Source of the DNA: an uncultured Oscillospiraceae bacterium
GTDB lineage: Bacteria; Bacillota; Clostridia; Oscillospirales; Oscillospiraceae
Assembly: GCA_910587785.1 (NCBI GenBank)
Contig: CAJUOA010000001.1
Location: forward strand, 57,245-121,244
DNA: 64,000 bases
Direction: 5' to 3'
Shown here: in pieces, positions 18,747 through 26,339 of the stretch
Position numbering within the stretch: the stretch's first letter is position 1
How the letters are laid out: each line of letters opens with the position of its first letter
Translations under genes and position numbers: made by a program
The notes under the pieces: generated by a model
Seen by the model: only the letters and a program-made list of their open reading frames with translations
What the model was told of the DNA's origin: nothing
Database searches by the model: none

Positions 18747-18775
18747 CAAACGGCGCGGTCCAGCCGCGCCGTTTG
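18747..18775 (-). terminator. Intercistronic hairpin between binding-protein and permease genes
   Basis: Perfect 12-base arms CAAACGGCGCGG (18747-18758) and CCGCGCCGTTTG (18764-18775). No long T-tract, so partial termination or mRNA protection, which would raise binding-protein output over the permeases. Confidence 0.65.
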
Positions 18776-18780
18776 AAAGA

Positions 18781-20010
18781 TCATTTTCCCACGACTTCGT
18801 TCAGCCAGATCTCCTCGATCACCGGCACCAGCTTGGCGGGCATCTCGGGCAGGCGGTGGGTGAGGAGCTCCTCCTGGGTGAGGATGCCCTCGCCCATGTC
18901 CACCGCCTCAAAGGCGGCTTTTTCCCCGGCGCTGAGCTTCTCCGGGGATACCACCGGGAGATTGCGCAGCTTCTCGTACTGGGAGAGCTGGAGCCCGGCG
19001 GAGATCATGGCGTTGATGACCACCAGGGCCCCGGCGGGGTTGGGGGAATTGAAGGCGATGGACATGTAGTTGGTGTTGCCGATGGTGCCGTTTTCAAAGA
19101 GGAAGGTCCGGGTGGTGGGGGTGTAGACGCCGTTCTCGATCCCCACCGCCACGCCGTAGGGGGAGTAGCTCATGGCCAGGACCAGCTCGCCGTCGGTGAA
19201 CATGGCGTCCACGGTGGTGGAGGAGTCGGGGAAGGTCCTGCCCTCGTTCCACAGGTAGGGGTTCAGAGAGCGAAGGTAGTCCAGCGCAGGGGCGATGGCC
19301 TCCTTCACGGTCTCGTAGTCCGCCTCCATGGTCTGGAACTGCTCCCAGCCGCAGAGCTCATAGATGATGTTGCGCACAAAGGCGCTGCCCGTGAAGTCCG
19401 GCAGGGCGGGGTAGGTGACCTTGCCGGGGTACTGCCGGCAGTAGGAGAGCAGCTCCTGGGCGCTGGAGGGGGCCTCCGGCGTGACGGCGCTGTCGTTGAA
19501 GAGCACCAGCTGGGCCCTGCCGTAGGGGGCCTCGTATCCCTCAATGGGCATACAGAAGTCATTGAGCGTCTCCGGGTCCTGGGTGTCGATGTAAGCTTCG
19601 GTGTTGGGGAGCTTGTCCAGGAACGCGCCGTAGAGGAGGCCGTTCTCCTTGGCGGAGTAGAAGTTCTCGCCGTTGATCCAGATCATGTCGATGCTTCCGG
19701 CGGCGGCGCCCGCCTCCTTCTCCCCGGCAAGCTTGGCGAGGATCTCGTCGATGTTCATCCCCACCACCTCCAGGGTGATGCCGTAGTGCTCCTTCATGTA
19801 GGGGGCGCCCACGTTGGCGAGCCAGTTGTTGCGGTCCTCGTCGCCGCCCCAGCCGTAGAAGGTGACGGTGGTGCCCTTGGCGGCGTCCACGATCTGGTCC
19901 CAGGAGGCGGCGGAGAGGTCCAATTTTTCGGCCTGCTCGTCCTTGCCGGAGCAGGCGGTCAGTGACAGCGCCATCAACAGGGCCAGGAGCAGTGCGGCTA
20001 ACTTTTTCAT
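18781..20010 (-). CDS. ABC transporter solute-binding lipoprotein, YnjB family
   Basis: 409 residues from ATG at 20010 after GGAG. Lipobox LTAC after a 20-residue signal. The mature protein matches the E. coli YnjB pattern: VTFYGWGGDEDRNNWL, later SIDMIWINGENF and GYEAPYGRAQLVLF, then YPALPDFTGSAFVRN. The ligand of YnjB-type transporters is not established. It is fifth in the operon and 13 bases behind the nucleoside hydrolase gene. Confidence 0.92.
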   Translation of the reverse strand: MKKLAALLLALLMALSLTACSGKDEQAEKLDLSAASWDQIVDAAKGTTVTFYGWGGDEDRNNWLANVGAPYMKEHYGITLEVVGMNIDEILAKLAGEKEAGAAAGSIDMIWINGENFYSAKENGLLYGAFLDKLPNTEAYIDTQDPETLNDFCMPIEGYEAPYGRAQLVLFNDSAVTPEAPSSAQELLSYCRQYPGKVTYPALPDFTGSAFVRNIIYELCGWEQFQTMEADYETVKEAIAPALDYLRSLNPYLWNEGRTFPDSSTTVDAMFTDGELVLAMSYSPYGVAVGIENGVYTPTTRTFLFENGTIGNTNYMSIAFNSPNPAGALVVINAMISAGLQLSQYEKLRNLPVVSPEKLSAGEKAAFEAVDMGEGILTQEELLTHRLPEMPAKLVPVIEEIWLNEVVGK

Positions 20011-20023
20011 CTGTTTTCTCCAT

Positions 20024-20899
20024 TTACAAGTCGATTTTTGCCGCACAGTACGTCTCATAGACATAGCGGCGGTATTGGTCCGGGTCAAGGATCACCGGGA
20101 GCTGGACCGGGATCGCCGGTCCGCCTCCCGCCAGCATCCCCTGCGACAGGGACTCCGGCGTGGGGGTGATGACGGTATCGTTCAGGTCAAAGAGCTCCGG
20201 GCGGACCAGCTGGACCGCCGCCATCACGTCCCAGTTGACGATGCCGTCCAGGTTCCAGTGGACCGCGTTGTGGCCGTACCAGTCCGCCAGGGCGTCCGCC
20301 AGGTAGACCCCAACCGGGGAACCGCTCTCCGCCAGCTCCTCCAGGCCCTCCCGGGGGAAGAAGGAGGCCAGGCAGTTCTGGGCCGTGGCGATGCGCAGGC
20401 CGTGCCCGCGCCGGAGGACGTCCAGGGAGGCGCGGCAGTCGATGGAGAGGTTCAGCTCCGCCATGGGCCGTCCGCCCACGAACAGGGGCTCTGTGATGCC
20501 GCCCATCATGGAGACGGTCCGGAGATGGTCCAGAAAGTGCCCGTCCAGCTCCATAGCGCCCCGGAGATTGGTGGTGGAGCCCGTCACCAGCAGGCGGAGC
20601 GCCCCGCTGTACGCCCGGGCCGTCTCGCAGAGGAAGTCCGCCGCCGGGGAGGGGAGGCGTCCCGGCCCCTCAGAGCCCCGGAGGACCGGGATGTCCTGCC
20701 GTCCCCACCGGGAGAGCAGGGCGGTGGTGTTGCGGCAGACGGCCTCCTGGGTGCTGTTGCCGTAGGAGCAGGTGACGCCCAGGAGCCGCACCTCCGGCGA
20801 CCCCAGCAGGTACAGCAGAGCCAGGCCGTCGTCTACGTCGCAGCCGGGGATGCCCATGGTGTTGTCGCAGTCCAGGATGACGGGGATGTGCTCAGCCAC
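20024..20899 (-). CDS. Inosine/uridine-preferring nucleoside hydrolase-like protein
   Basis: 291 residues. The calcium site normally DxDxGxDD is stretched: DCDNTMGIPGCDVDD near residue 10-24. Ribose-contact blocks follow: TCSYGNST, VTGSTTNLRGAMEL, MMGGITEP and NLSIDCRAS. Near 225 the usual HD pair reads NWDV, so the general-acid His is missing while the calcium Asp stays. Expected to cleave an N-glycosidic bond of a ribonucleoside; because of the altered sites the substrate may be unusual. Overlaps the upstream gene by 8 bases. Confidence 0.85.
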   Translation of the reverse strand: MAEHIPVILDCDNTMGIPGCDVDDGLALLYLLGSPEVRLLGVTCSYGNSTQEAVCRNTTALLSRWGRQDIPVLRGSEGPGRLPSPAADFLCETARAYSGALRLLVTGSTTNLRGAMELDGHFLDHLRTVSMMGGITEPLFVGGRPMAELNLSIDCRASLDVLRRGHGLRIATAQNCLASFFPREGLEELAESGSPVGVYLADALADWYGHNAVHWNLDGIVNWDVMAAVQLVRPELFDLNDTVITPTPESLSQGMLAGGGPAIPVQLPVILDPDQYRRYVYETYCAAKIDL

Positions 20900-21683
20900 G
20901 GCGGGCCTCCTTTCTCACGGCGCTTGTGAAGGCGAGGCGGTTCCCCCAGCCCCGCCTGCCGCTCCTGCCGAAGAGAGCCTCCAGCAGGTGGACCGTCTCC
21001 AGCCCCTCGCTGCGGAAGGCGTCCAGACACCCCTCACAGCAGCTGGTCACGGGCCGGTCCGGGGGGAATTCCGCGATGCGCCGCTTCCGAAGAGCCCCGC
21101 TCTTTTCCGGGTCCCGGGCCCGGAGCATCCGGACATTGCCGCAGCAGACGGTCCGCTCCCGGGCGTGCTCCGGCTCGAGGACATCAGCGCCGGACAGCTC
21201 CAGCAGCGCCCGCGCCGCGCTCAGCTCCTCGGGCTGGTTCCGCAGGGGGCAGGGGTCGTGGAGGGTGACGGCCCCTGTGCCGCCGGAGAGGTCCGCCCGG
21301 CGGACCCGGGCGGCCAGCACGGACCAGACGGGCCGCACCTCCACGCACCCCAGCTCCCCCAGCTGCTTGGCGCAGTTGGGACAGGCGGCGTATACCCGGC
21401 GGACGCCCCGCTTTCGCAAAAGGGCGGCGAGGGCGTCCCGCCGGGCGGGGTAGGCCCCCTCCAGCAGGTACCGGCTGGGCTGTCCGCAGCAGCAGGCGGA
21501 GAGGCCCAGGTCCGGCTCCTCCCGCCGGAGGACCTCCGCCGTTTTCAGCAGGATGGCCGCTTCCAGCTGCATCAGCGCACAGCCGGGCCAAAAGACCGCC
21601 TCCCGCCGGGAGAGGGCCATCGCCGGCGGCGCAAAGGAGAGGGCCTGGTGGCAGGCCATGCCCAAGGAGCCGGACTTATCCAT
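20892..21683 (-). CDS. Iron-sulfur protein with two CCG domains (HdrB/GlpC-like)
   Basis: 263 residues. Two cysteine-rich repeats: FWPGCALM with CCCGQPSRYL and CPNCAK (about 30-105), then HDPCPLRN with TVCCGNVRM and SCCEGC (about 145-225). Such CCG domains bind non-cubane [4Fe-4S] clusters or act as quinone/thiol-linked electron carriers. No ferredoxin-type CxxCxxC set, so electrons must come from another protein. Lies between a TVP38 gene and the nucleoside hydrolase, overlapping both. Confidence 0.87.
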   Translation of the reverse strand: MDKSGSLGMACHQALSFAPPAMALSRREAVFWPGCALMQLEAAILLKTAEVLRREEPDLGLSACCCGQPSRYLLEGAYPARRDALAALLRKRGVRRVYAACPNCAKQLGELGCVEVRPVWSVLAARVRRADLSGGTGAVTLHDPCPLRNQPEELSAARALLELSGADVLEPEHARERTVCCGNVRMLRARDPEKSGALRKRRIAEFPPDRPVTSCCEGCLDAFRSEGLETVHLLEALFGRSGRRGWGNRLAFTSAVRKEARRG

Positions 21684-22401
21684 GTCCGCCGTCCCCTTTT
21701 TTCTCCTGACGCTCGGTGTAGATATTTTTGACGATCATCACCAGGATGCTCAGCGCGAAGATGCACAGCAGGGCGGTGACGAAGTACTTCACGCCCCCGG
21801 TGAGCATCCCGCCCACATAGGAGTAGACCACCGTGGCGGGCAGCTGTCCGATCCCCGTGGCGATGAAGAAGGAGGCGAAGGTCACGGGCGTGAGGCCGGC
21901 GAAGTAGCTCACCGCGTCAAAGGACACGAAGGGGAGCAGGCGGCAGATCAGAATGGTCCGGCTGCCGTACTTGGCGAAATAGTCCTCCACGCCTGCAAGC
22001 GCCCCCCGGCCGGCGAATCTCTCCACCGTGTCCCGGCCCAGGGCCCGGGCGATGGAAAAGCACAGGGCCGCTCCGGCCATGGCGCTGCTCCAGGAGAGGA
22101 TCGCCCCCTGCCACCAGCCGAAGATGGCGGCGTTGGAGAAGGTGATGAGAAAGGCCGGGAGCGGCGCTACCACCGAGGAGAACACCATCAGGGCAAAGGA
22201 GATGGCCATGGCGTAGGGGCCGTAGGAGCGGATGTAGTCCACCACCGCGTCCACATTGGCCGAGCCCAGGACCGCCGCGGCTTGATTGACATAAGCTCTG
22301 ACAGCGGGAACGGCGAAGTAGAGCAGGCACAGGAGGATCAGCGCCCCCAGCACGTACCACTTCAGCTTCCCGCCGGTCTTCTTTTCTTCCGTTTGTTTCA
22401 T
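21676..22401 (-). CDS. TVP38/TMEM64 family membrane protein, YdjX/YdjZ-like (second copy)
   Basis: 241 residues, a basic N-terminus, one anchor helix, then the VTT core with the FSNAAIFGWWQGA and RTILICRLLPFVSFDAVSYFAG motifs (re-entrant loop Gly and Arg). Five to six membrane segments. Family members are related to DedA-like lipid scramblases/transporters; a substrate for this branch is unknown. Overlaps both neighbours (4 and 8 bases). Confidence 0.9.
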   Translation of the reverse strand: MKQTEEKKTGGKLKWYVLGALILLCLLYFAVPAVRAYVNQAAAVLGSANVDAVVDYIRSYGPYAMAISFALMVFSSVVAPLPAFLITFSNAAIFGWWQGAILSWSSAMAGAALCFSIARALGRDTVERFAGRGALAGVEDYFAKYGSRTILICRLLPFVSFDAVSYFAGLTPVTFASFFIATGIGQLPATVVYSYVGGMLTGGVKYFVTALLCIFALSILVMIVKNIYTERQEKKGDGGHG

Positions 22402-23063
22402 GTCTCTTCTCCATTCTCAGTTGTGTCCGGAAACAGCCGCCGCCCCAGCAGGGCGGTGACGGCCAGCAGCAGGACCAGCAGTCCGACGGCCGCCCAGAAG
22501 GCGGGAGAGGCCGGGTCCAGAGCCTTGTCTCCGATGTTGATGAACGCCAGGGTGCCGGGGATGATGCCGATGGCGGAGGCCAGCAGGTACCGGGAGAGCC
22601 CCATGCCCGTCAGCCCGAAGGCGTAGTTGATGAGGTTGTAGGGCACGGCGGGGATGAGCCGCAGGAGCACCAGCAGCCAGAAGCCCTGCCGCCCTCCGGC
22701 CCGCCGGAGGCGCGCCTGCCAGACCGCCGGGAGCTTTTGCCGGATGTACCCCTCCACCCGGGCCCTCCCGAAGCGGCGGGAGAGGAGGAACATAAAGGTG
22801 CAGTTGAGCATGGCCCCCAGGAAGGTGTAGAGGCTCCCCCGGACCAGTCCGAAGAGCAGTCCCCCCGCCAGGGCCAGCACCGCCACCGGGAAGAATACCG
22901 CCGGCAGCAGCATAAAGAGCAAGACATAGCCCGCCGGCGCCCAGGGCCCCAGCGCCGTCAGGCGCGCCTGGAGGGCTCCGGCGGAGGCGCGGGAGAAGGC
23001 AAAGGCCAGTCCCGTCCCGGCCAGGCACACCGCCGCAAAAACCATCCATCCCCGTTTTTTCAT
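22398..23063 (-). CDS. TVP38/TMEM64 family membrane protein (first gene of operon)
   Basis: 221 residues from ATG at 23063, about 10 bases after GAGG. One anchor helix then the VTT core: FPVAVLALAGGLLFGLVRGS and LLVLLRLIPAVPYNLINYAFG. It differs clearly from the second copy, so the pair may form a heteromer like YdjX/YdjZ. First gene behind the SigA promoter at 23103-23131. Confidence 0.9.
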   Translation of the reverse strand: MKKRGWMVFAAVCLAGTGLAFAFSRASAGALQARLTALGPWAPAGYVLLFMLLPAVFFPVAVLALAGGLLFGLVRGSLYTFLGAMLNCTFMFLLSRRFGRARVEGYIRQKLPAVWQARLRRAGGRQGFWLLVLLRLIPAVPYNLINYAFGLTGMGLSRYLLASAIGIIPGTLAFINIGDKALDPASPAFWAAVGLLVLLLAVTALLGRRLFPDTTENGEET

Positions 23064-23102
23064 GGTACAGCACCTCTTCCTCCGCGAGGGCATATTATAT
23101 CT

Positions 23103-23131
23103 AGTATATGCGAGGGACGCCAGGTTGTCAA
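23103..23131 (-). promoter_or_regulatory. Promoter of the 11-gene operon with operator-like palindrome
   Basis: Minus strand TTGACA (23131-23126), 17-base spacer, TATACT (23108-23103). GCATAT (23090-23095) and ATATGC (23105-23110) flank the start region and may be an operator. Confidence 0.75.
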
Positions 23132-23155
23132 AGTTTTTCCGGGAGGCGGGACCGC

Positions 23156-23193
23156 AGGTTTTCCGATGGATTTCAAAATCCATCGGAAAACCT
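23156..23193. repeat. Perfect 18-bp inverted repeat between divergent promoters
   Basis: Arms 23156-23173 and 23176-23193 with loop CA. It lies upstream of both the operon promoter (minus) and the rhodanese promoter (plus), outside any transcript predicted here. Confidence 0.85.
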
Positions 23194-23196
23194 GAT

Positions 23197-23225
23197 TTGA
23201 CCCGCCCGGCCTTTCGTGCTATAGT
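23197..23225 (+). promoter_or_regulatory. Promoter of the rhodanese lipoprotein gene
   Basis: TTGACC (23197-23202), 17-base spacer, TATAGT (23220-23225) with TGC extension. Confidence 0.75.
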
Positions 23226-23286
23226 TGTGTCCATTGCCACATAGGAAATGGGCAGAAAACATATGATTTTTGGAGGAAGTAAAGGT

Positions 23287-23739
23287 ATGAAGAAGACTCT
23301 CTTGCTCCTGCTGGCGCTGGTGATGGTGTTCGCGCTGTCCGCGTGCGGCCAGGAGAAGAAGGACGAGGCCCCCGCCGGCGATGTGGAGATGAAGTACATG
23401 ACCGCCGATGAGACCGTGGCCATCCTCGGCGCCGACGGCTACACCATCCTGGACATCCGCAAGGCCGCCGACTACGAGACCGCCCACATCACCGGGGCCG
23501 TCAGCGCCGACATGGACGCCGCCGTCAACGGCGACACCGAGGCCGGCAAGCAGACCATGAAGGCCGCCACCGAGGGCACCGACGACACCCTGATCCTCGT
23601 GTGCTATTCCGGCAAGAAGTACGCCCAGGCCGCCACCAACGCGCTGTCCGCCAACGGCTATGACATGAGCAAGGTGTTCACCCTGGAGGGCGGCTTCAAC
23701 AACTGGAGCGAGGCCCAGCCCGACCATGTGGAGCCCTGA
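23287..23739 (+). CDS. Rhodanese-domain lipoprotein
   Basis: 150 residues after GGAGG. Signal peptide with lipobox LSAC (Cys about 20). Rhodanese domain about 40-145: YTILDIRKAADYETAHITGA, catalytic Cys in VCYSGKKYAQAA (about 113) and the closing VFTLEGGFNNWSE. The active loop CYSGKKY has six residues, fitting a sulfurtransferase rather than a phosphatase. Located on the cell surface. Divergent from the TVP38-led operon; in E. coli the comparable locus also carries a rhodanese (YnjE), which supports a functional link. Confidence 0.9.
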   Translation: MKKTLLLLLALVMVFALSACGQEKKDEAPAGDVEMKYMTADETVAILGADGYTILDIRKAADYETAHITGAVSADMDAAVNGDTEAGKQTMKAATEGTDDTLILVCYSGKKYAQAATNALSANGYDMSKVFTLEGGFNNWSEAQPDHVEP

Positions 23740-23760
23740 TAACGGGTTTTCCCGCTTTGA

Positions 23761-23797
23761 GAGAGGACAGGTGCGCAGAAAGCGCACCTGTCCTCTC
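23761..23797 (+). terminator. Long hairpin after the rhodanese gene
   Basis: Perfect 16-base arms (23761-23776, 23782-23797), loop AGAAA. No T-tract directly behind it, so termination is likely but not certain. Confidence 0.6.
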
Positions 23798-23801
23798 AGG
23801 C

Positions 23802-23951
23802 TGTCAAAAAAGCCCTCCGCAGGAGCTTTCGCCGAAGGCGAAAATAAACTGGAATCAGTTTTTCGGCGGCGTGTACGTCGAAAAGTACTTTGCGGGCCGC
23901 GCTCGGCCCGGTCCCCTTTCTCAAAAAAGTGGCACAGCCATTTTTTTGACA
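23802..23951 (+). repeat. 150-bp dispersed repeat, copy 1
   Basis: Starts TGTCAAAAAA and ends TTTTTTTGACA, giving terminal inverted repeats. Internal hairpins include TTTCGCCGAAGGCGAAA and CGGGCCGCGCTCGGCCCG. A related copy in reverse orientation lies at 35901-36047. Confidence 0.75.
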
Positions 23952-24001
23952 CACAGAGACAGCAGAAAAGGCCCCGCCGTCAGGCGGGACCTTTTCTCGT
24001 T

Positions 24002-24574
24002 TTACAGCTCCTCCGGCAGGAGCTGTTTCCGTATGGGCTTTACCCGGTGCAGGAGCGCAAAGAGGATGAGGGTCAGCACGACGTTCGGCCCCACCGAAAT
24101 GGTGTTATAGAGAAAGGAATAGATCCAGGGAGAGGTCATGGTGAGCCCCAGGAACTCCTCCGGCATATACTTGCCCCAGATGAATACGCCCACCAGATAG
24201 AAGGACAGGAACATCAGTGCGCCGCCCGCCACGGTCCCGATATAGGCGCGGTATTTGTTTTTGTGGAACAGTCCCGCGCCAAGGCCCAGCAGGCCGTAGG
24301 ACAGGAAATAGTCGAACAAAATGCTTGTCCAGTCGATGGCGATCCCATGGCCCACGATGTAGTCCAGGCCTCCGTAGGCGAACCCGGCGAGAAACCCCCA
24401 GCCCGGACCGTACCGCGCGGCGAAGAACACCAGCGGCAGTATGGCGATGGTGATGGACCCGCCGTTGGGCAGGCGGTAGAGCCGGAGCATCCCCAGGATG
24501 ACCGCCAGCGCCACCATGATGCCGCCCTCGCAGAGGGCTCTCGTGCTTTTCTTGGACAGTTTGTACATGTTCAC
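24002..24574 (-). CDS. thiT: Thiamine-specific ECF transporter S component
   Basis: 190 residues from GTG at 24574, 9 bases after AAGGAGG (ATG at 24568 is the alternative). Six membrane helices. ThiT hallmarks: GSITIAILPLVFFAARYGPG with the PLV/F-rich loop, GFAYGGLDYIVG and the late NTISVGPNVV. Binds thiamine outside the cell and works with a shared EcfA/A'/T module encoded elsewhere. It is under the TPP riboswitch just upstream, which confirms the substrate. Confidence 0.93.
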   Translation of the reverse strand: MNMYKLSKKSTRALCEGGIMVALAVILGMLRLYRLPNGGSITIAILPLVFFAARYGPGWGFLAGFAYGGLDYIVGHGIAIDWTSILFDYFLSYGLLGLGAGLFHKNKYRAYIGTVAGGALMFLSFYLVGVFIWGKYMPEEFLGLTMTSPWIYSFLYNTISVGPNVVLTLILFALLHRVKPIRKQLLPEEL

Positions 24575-24621
24575 TGCGTGCTTCCTCCTTAAAATAGGCC
24601 GGGAAGCGCCTGCGGACAAAC

Positions 24622-24763
24622 GAAAAAAGCCGTATGTCCGCAAGACGTGGGCATACGACAATAAGCCTTATGTAATCGCATTCCTACGCCGGCATTACCC
24701 GGATCAGGTTCGAGGGACCGGACGGCAATGCGTCTCATCTCAGCCGGCGTGCGCCAGCGCCCC
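24622..24763 (-). promoter_or_regulatory. TPP riboswitch with terminator
   Basis: Minus strand carries the thi-box blocks GCCGGCTGAGATGAGA, then CCCTCGAACCTGATCCGG and GTAATGCCGGCGTAGG. Downstream, GTCGTATG (complement of 24652-24659) pairs with CATACGGC (24636-24629 complement) followed by six T: a terminator switched by TPP. It acts on thiT. Confidence 0.95.
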
Positions 24764-24778
24764 TTGGATTGTAGCTGC

Positions 24779-24807
24779 AGTATAACAGGTGCGGCGGTGG
24801 TTGTCAA
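24779..24807 (-). promoter_or_regulatory. Promoter of the TPP riboswitch/thiT unit
   Basis: TTGACA (24807-24802), 17-base spacer, TATACT (24784-24779) with TG extension. The -35 lies inside the last codons of the upstream HxlR gene. Confidence 0.85.
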
Positions 24808-25169
24808 GGGGGAAGTTCGATTTGCCCGTCCCCGTCAGGTCCGTCCGGCAGGTTCTGCTCCCCCCACTTTTTCATATAGCCGATCACATCCATGAAACTC
24901 CTGCCCAGATCGGACAGGGTATATTCCACCCGCGGCGGGACCTCATGGAAGTCGTGCCGGATCAGGAAGCCGTCGGCCTCCAGTTCCCGGAGCTGTTTGG
25001 TCAGGGAGGACTCCGTGATCTCACCCAGCTGCCGGCGCAGGGCCCCGAACCGGCGGATGCCGCAGAACGATATGTAGTAGAGGATCTCCAGCTTCCACTT
25101 GCCGCCCAGGATCTTTTGAAGCGTGGACATGGTCTTGCAGCGCCGGACCGCAGTCTCTGTTTTTTTCAT
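24804..25169 (-). CDS. HxlR-family transcriptional regulator
   Basis: 121 residues after AGGAGG. HxlR wHTH with the invariant early Cys (RRCKTM, residue about 11), ILGGKWKLEILYYI, RRFGALRRQLGEITESSLTKQLRELE and the wing HEVPPRVEYTLSDLG. The early Cys is the redox/electrophile sensor in YodB/HypR-type members. Divergent from the radical SAM gene at 25297; a GGTACT/AGTACC palindrome between them suits an HxlR operator. Confidence 0.92.
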   Translation of the reverse strand: MKKTETAVRRCKTMSTLQKILGGKWKLEILYYISFCGIRRFGALRRQLGEITESSLTKQLRELEADGFLIRHDFHEVPPRVEYTLSDLGRSFMDVIGYMKKWGEQNLPDGPDGDGQIELPP

Positions 25170-25190
25170 GTTGTACCGCCTCCTGACCCT

Positions 25191-25270
25191 ATTATACCCC
25201 CGCAGCCTATCAAAAACAAGGTACTGCAAAAAAGTACCGTACTTTTCTTTTTCCGATACCGTGCTATAAT
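25191..25270. promoter_or_regulatory. Divergent promoters with HxlR-type operator
   Basis: Minus: TTGTTT (25219-25214), 17 bases, TATAAT (25196-25191). Plus: TATAAT (25265-25270), poor -35. Between them GGTACT (25220-25225) and AGTACC (25233-25238) form a palindrome next to both promoters. Confidence 0.7.
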
Positions 25271-25296
25271 GGCCAAAAACAAAAGGAGGTCATACG

Positions 25297-26232
25297 ATGC
25301 ACTACACAGGAACGATCTGGAGGCCGCCCTATGAGGCGTCCTCCCTGCTGCTGGAGGCAACGGCGGGCTGTACCCATCATAGGTGCAAATTTTGTACGCT
25401 CTATAACGATCTGCCCTTCCGATTCAGGATGTCGCCCCTTGCGGACGTGGAGAGCGACTTGCAGGAGGCCCAGCTTCTCAGCACGGACCCCATTGCCCTG
25501 CTGACGGCCCGCCTGCAGGGACTGCCCAGGCCGGAGCACATCCGTCGGGCGTTTCTGACGGGAGCAAATCCGTTTGTCCTGAGCGGCCGGCGGCTGATGG
25601 ACATCGCGGAGCTGATCCAAAAATACATGCCGTCCATCAAAACCATCGGGTGCTTTGCCCGGATCACGGACGTTACGCAGAAGTCGGACGAGGAATTGGC
25701 GTCCCTGCGTCAGGCCGGGTATGACGGGCTGACCATCGGCATCGAGACCGGCGATGACGAAGCGCTGGATTTCATGAACAAGGGATATGCCGCCGCCGAT
25801 ATCGTGGAGCAGTGCCGCAGGCTGGACCGGGCGGGCATTGGCTACAGCTTCTTCTATCTGGTGGGCATCTCCGGGGCCGGACGGGGAGAGATTGGCGCAA
25901 AGGCCACTGCGGAGGTCTGCAACCAGCTCCACCCGGCGCTGATCGGCGTCAATATGCTGACCGTCTACCCGGATTCGGAGCTCTATCAGGAGATCCAGCG
26001 CGGCAGGTGGAAGGAGGAGAGCGAGCTTGAAAAGTACAGGGAGGTGCGCACTCTGCTGGAAAACCTGAACATCCCCACCCGGTTCGCCGCGATGGGCGCG
26101 TCAAACGCCTTTCAGTTCCAGGGAAGCCTGCCGGAGGAGCGGGAGGTCCTCGCCGCCGCGCTTGACCGGATCATTGAGACGGTGGGGGAGGAGGAATTGC
26201 GGGCGTACCGCGTCAATCTGCGCCACCTGTGA
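25297..26232 (+). CDS. Radical SAM protein with CX4CX2C cluster motif
   Basis: 311 residues. Cluster motif ATAGCTHHRCKFCTLY (about 27-36) has four residues between the first two cysteines instead of three, as in a known branch of uncharacterised radical SAM proteins. The TIM-barrel signs GIETGDDEAL (SAM ribose binding) and GVNMLTVYP follow. No B12-binding, SPASM or TRAM domain. Start follows AGGAGG. Divergent from an HxlR gene, so expression may answer an electrophile or redox signal. Substrate unknown. Confidence 0.88.
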   Translation: MHYTGTIWRPPYEASSLLLEATAGCTHHRCKFCTLYNDLPFRFRMSPLADVESDLQEAQLLSTDPIALLTARLQGLPRPEHIRRAFLTGANPFVLSGRRLMDIAELIQKYMPSIKTIGCFARITDVTQKSDEELASLRQAGYDGLTIGIETGDDEALDFMNKGYAAADIVEQCRRLDRAGIGYSFFYLVGISGAGRGEIGAKATAEVCNQLHPALIGVNMLTVYPDSELYQEIQRGRWKEESELEKYREVRTLLENLNIPTRFAAMGASNAFQFQGSLPEEREVLAAALDRIIETVGEEELRAYRVNLRHL

Positions 26233-26270
26233 GGATTTGGACCTTCTGCCGGGAAAGATGTTCTTCCGTC

Positions 26271-26299
26271 TTGTGCGATTGTGTATTCTGTGGTAAAAT
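26271..26299 (+). promoter_or_regulatory. Promoter of the molybdenum hydroxylase operon
   Basis: TTGTGC (26271-26276), 17-base spacer, TAAAAT (26294-26299) with TGG extension. Confidence 0.65.
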
Positions 26300-26339
26300 G
26301 GGTTCAGAACAGATCGCTGGAAGAAAAGGAGGGATACCT

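Noticed and set aside
23757..24110. Small open frame across the 150-bp repeat copy 1 (and a similar one at 35701-36045)
   Set aside because: It runs through hairpins and repeat borders, with no ribosome binding site. Recorded as a finding about the repeat, not as a gene.
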